Source of the DNA: Acidithiobacillus sp.
Lineage (GTDB): Bacteria; Pseudomonadota; Gammaproteobacteria; Acidithiobacillales; Acidithiobacillaceae
Reading direction: 5' to 3'
Assembly: GCA_028065135.1 (NCBI GenBank)
Contig: JAPTWR010000159.1
Span: 1 to 17,774 of the forward strand
DNA: 17,774 nucleotides
A model generated the notes under the pieces. That model was given only the letters and a program-made list of their open reading frames with translations. It was not told where the DNA came from and searched no databases. Positions 16,811 to 17,774 of the stretch are shown in pieces (the first letter of the stretch is position 1; each line of letters opens with the position of its first letter). A program made the translations under genes and the position numbers.

Positions 16811-16819
16811 CCGCGTTTA
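16807..16819. repeat. 13-bp palindrome TAAAC-CGC-GTTTA, candidate operator
   Basis: Perfect 5-bp arms with a 3-bp centre overlap the -35 element of the osmC-rrf2 promoter candidate and end 1 bp before the trpC stop. It has no T tract and is unlikely to be a terminator. Autoregulation by the adjacent Rrf2 protein is an inference. Confidence 0.4.
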
Positions 16820-16820
16820 A

Positions 16821-17612
16821 TCAAAAAAACAGACGTTCCAGCGCCTCTCCCGGCTGTGCGGCGCGCATAAACGCTTCGCCGACGAGAAAAGCACCTACCC
16901 CCGCTGCGCGCAACGTCGCTACATCTTCACGGCAGTGAATGCCGCTTTCGGTGACCACTATCCGTCCTTCGGGGATCTCCGACAGCAGTTGCAGCGTGGT
17001 TTCAATCGTGGTGACAAAGCGCCGCAGGTCCCGATTATTGATGCCGATCAGGGGCGTGCGCAACTTCAATGCCCGCTGTAACTCGGCCACATCATGCACC
17101 TCCACCAGTACCGCCAGATCGAGGCTCTGCGCGGTGGCTTCCAGTCCCTGTAGCTCGGCATCGCTCAGGGCCGCGACGATGAGCAGGATGGCATCGGCCC
17201 CGATGGCGCGTGCCTCCCAGACCTGATAGGGATCAATACAGAAATCCTTGCGCAATACCGGCAGTGTGCAGGCCTCGCGGGCGGCAGTCAGATAGAGGTC
17301 GGCACCCTGGAAATAGTGCGCATCGGTCAGGACCGACAGGCAGGCCGCCCCATGGGTCGCGTAATCCCGGGCAATGGTCACCGGGTTGAAGTCCTCGCGG
17401 ATAACCCCCGCCGACGGCGATGCCTTCTTGATCTCGGCGATCACGGCGGCTTGTCCTTGGGCTATTTTGGCCTGAATGGCGCCGATGAAGTCACGGGGCG
17501 GAGCCGTCGTCAGGGCCACCGCCGATTGCAGCTCCGTGAGGCCCAGGCGAGCTTTGCGCCCAGCCAACTCTTCGCGTTTGCGGGCAATAATTTCTTTGAG
17601 TATGTCGGCCAT
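16821..17612 (-). CDS. trpC: Indole-3-glycerol-phosphate synthase
   Basis: TrpC closes the ring of carboxyphenylamino-deoxyribulose phosphate to indole-3-glycerol phosphate in tryptophan synthesis. The 263-aa product is a single TIM barrel without the fused TrpF domain seen in enterics. Visible landmarks are [13 protein letters not shown] at the N-terminus, [19 protein letters not shown] (catalytic Lys), [35 protein letters not shown] and IVVTESGIH followed by [12 protein letters not shown]. The ATG is 3 bp after the trpD stop, with AGGGA upstream inside trpD, so the two are coupled. The gene ends in a run of seven T just before the stop (minus strand), but no stem abuts it, so termination there is doubtful. 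Confidence 0.96.
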   Translation of the reverse strand: MADILKEIIARKREELAGRKARLGLTELQSAVALTTAPPRDFIGAIQAKIAQGQAAVIAEIKKASPSAGVIREDFNPVTIARDYATHGAACLSVLTDAHYFQGADLYLTAAREACTLPVLRKDFCIDPYQVWEARAIGADAILLIVAALSDAELQGLEATAQSLDLAVLVEVHDVAELQRALKLRTPLIGINNRDLRRFVTTIETTLQLLSEIPEGRIVVTESGIHCREDVATLRAAGVGAFLVGEAFMRAAQPGEALERLFF

Positions 17613-17615
17613 CGT

Positions 17616-17774
17616 CTATCCCTGTGGAGTTTTACCCAGTAAGGCCTGCCACTTGTCCCAGGCGGCGCCGGATTCCAGCACGTCCCGTGCCAAAACCACA
17701 CCAACGGCCATGTCGGGAACTACGTCTGCTGCATACAGGGCAGCTCCAGCGTTCAGCAGAACCACGTCGCGACG
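17616..17774 (-). CDS. trpD: Anthranilate phosphoribosyltransferase, C-terminal end only (cut by window edge)
   Basis: Fifty-two codons plus the TAG are visible. The translated end (RRDVVLLNAGAALYAADVVP, then GVVLARDVLESGAAWDKWQALL) matches the conserved C-terminus of TrpD, which joins anthranilate to PRPP. The NAGAALY motif is characteristic. The gene runs off the right edge, so the rest cannot be judged. It lies immediately upstream of trpC, forming the common trpDC arrangement. Confidence 0.9.
   Translation of the reverse strand, partial: RRDVVLLNAGAALYAADVVPDMAVGVVLARDVLESGAAWDKWQALLGKTPQG

Noticed and set aside
16821..16870. Seven-T run at the end of trpC (minus strand) as a terminator
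   Set aside because: A possible GCGCC/GGCGC stem lies about 10 nt upstream rather than abutting the T run, and all of it is within coding sequence.

Overview
The window comes from a ubiquinone-making proteobacterium with a GC-rich genome. The evidence is a Coq7-type hydroxylase, a Gram-negative-type YidC with a periplasmic domain, and the rpmH-rnpA-yidD-yidC-mnmE block. Gene content and protein flavour suggest an Acidithiobacillus-like organism, but that is an inference from memory and no marker such as 16S rRNA is present. No CRISPR array, transposase, integrase or rRNA was seen. Coding density is very high, and no stretch over 300 bases lacks a gene.

Region 1 (1-5487, + strand) is housekeeping. 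It starts with ettA, an ABC-F translation factor whose start codon is the first base of the window. A good sigma70-type promoter follows, then the tightly packed rpmH, rnpA, yidD, yidC and mnmE genes (ribosomal protein L34, RNase P protein, membrane-insertion factors, tRNA U34 modification).

Region 2 (5488-9820, + strand) is a three-gene signalling cassette: a CHASE3-GAF hybrid histidine kinase with two C-terminal receiver domains, a stand-alone CheY-like receiver, and a receiver/HD-GYP protein with all expected cyclic-di-GMP phosphodiesterase motifs. Sampled lines are clearly lower in GC than mnmE. The first receiver of the kinase has Glu where the phosphorylated Asp should be.

Region 3 (9834-12185) is a metal/membrane cluster. 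An Nramp-superfamily transporter with a non-canonical metal site (DAGG and IAPW in place of DPGN and MPH) is followed on the minus strand by a 66-residue single-span membrane protein. A His-rich DUF4337 membrane protein is divergent from them. The 191-bp divergent gap holds a perfect 8-bp inverted repeat.

Region 4 (12241-15820) has a minus-strand tRNA-Met(CAT) with its own strong promoter. Upstream of it lies a tightly overlapping minus-strand operon: thioredoxin-like [2Fe-2S] ferredoxin, alpha/beta hydrolase, ABC ATPase and ABC-2 permease. The ferredoxin gene shares a compact, overlapping divergent promoter region with coq7.

Region 5 (15825-17774, minus strand) holds an OsmC/YhfA-like thiol protein and a three-Cys Rrf2 regulator that probably form a two-gene redox unit, preceded by trpC and the 3' end of trpD. 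A 13-bp palindrome covers the -35 region of the osmC-rrf2 promoter candidate.

Most of the window is ordinary core genome. The parts that look least described are the atypical Nramp with its small partner and divergent His-rich protein, the degenerate receiver inside the hybrid kinase, and the ferredoxin-hydrolase-ABC exporter operon.
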